A stretch of 64,000 bases of DNA from Clostridiales bacterium (lineage in GTDB: Bacteria > Bacillota > Clostridia > Christensenellales > Borkfalkiaceae): NCBI GenBank assembly GCA_022508265.1, contig JAFLVP010000001.1, positions 94,363-158,362 of the forward strand, read 5' to 3'. The DNA is not shown here. The first letter of the stretch is position 1. Below: more notes on the stretch, generated by a model. That model did not search any database, was not told the origin of the DNA, and saw only the letters and a list, made by a program, of their open reading frames with translations.

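Noticed and set aside
28147-64000. CRISPR array or DNA satellite as explanation of the repeats
   Set aside because: Periodicity is at protein level with diverged DNA, the frame is conserved throughout, and units are not separated by unique spacers of constant length.
1-64000. Prophage, insertion sequence, tRNA or rRNA genes
   Set aside because: No integrase, transposase, terminal repeat pair of an insertion sequence or RNA gene was recognised on either strand.

Overview
The window looks like a chromosomal segment of an uncultured clostridial (Bacillota) bacterium, probably gut-associated. The basis is gene content and style: lepA followed by hemW, an archaeal-type asd with dapA and dapB, a SecA ending in a SEC-C zinc motif, BspA-type leucine-rich repeats, consensus sigma-A-like promoters and many strong intrinsic terminators. 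The lineage is an inference; no rRNA or tRNA gene was seen.

Layout. 1-2810 (+): the 3' end of lepA, a single-domain alkylguanine-DNA methyltransferase-like gene, hemW and a GNAT acetyltransferase, closed by a bidirectional terminator. 2898-4308: a lipoprotein gene (-) and a small anchored TPR-like protein (+), divergent. 4414-11439 (+): two large superfamily 1 helicase-type proteins in separate units, a HelD-family motor and a DUF4011/helicase/Vsr-like nuclease/DUF3320 protein. 11513-14236 (-): the overlapping operon asd-dapA-dapB for the early lysine/diaminopimelate steps. 14454-17141 (+): an 895-residue surface protein with signal peptide and C-terminal membrane anchor. 17343-20028 (+): a metal-responsive ArsR/SmtB repressor overlapping a Zn/Cd/Pb P-type ATPase, with a recognisable operator. 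20100-27601 (+): adenine deaminase, SecA, release factor 2 and TsaD as housekeeping genes with structured spacers.

28147-64000 (+): a single open reading frame that starts at a signal-peptide-like N-terminus and has no stop before the window ends. It encodes at least 11,951 residues. The first half (about residues 118-6170) is BspA-type LRR_5 repeats interrupted by three recurring inserted modules. The second half (from about residue 6280) is hundreds of residues at a time of MBG/YDG-type immunoglobulin-like repeats with nested higher-order periodicity. It has its own consensus promoter and a leader of about 185 nt. This giant putative cell-surface or secreted protein is the main discovery; its C-terminus and anchoring lie outside the window.

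Other features worth attention are two 28-nt strictly alternating pyrimidine-purine palindromic tracts in spacers, a small repeat family flanking prfB, a Cys variant of the metal site in the ArsR sensor, and a perfect palindrome against the ribosome-binding site of the helicase-nuclease gene. All assignments come from reading the sequence; no database search was run.
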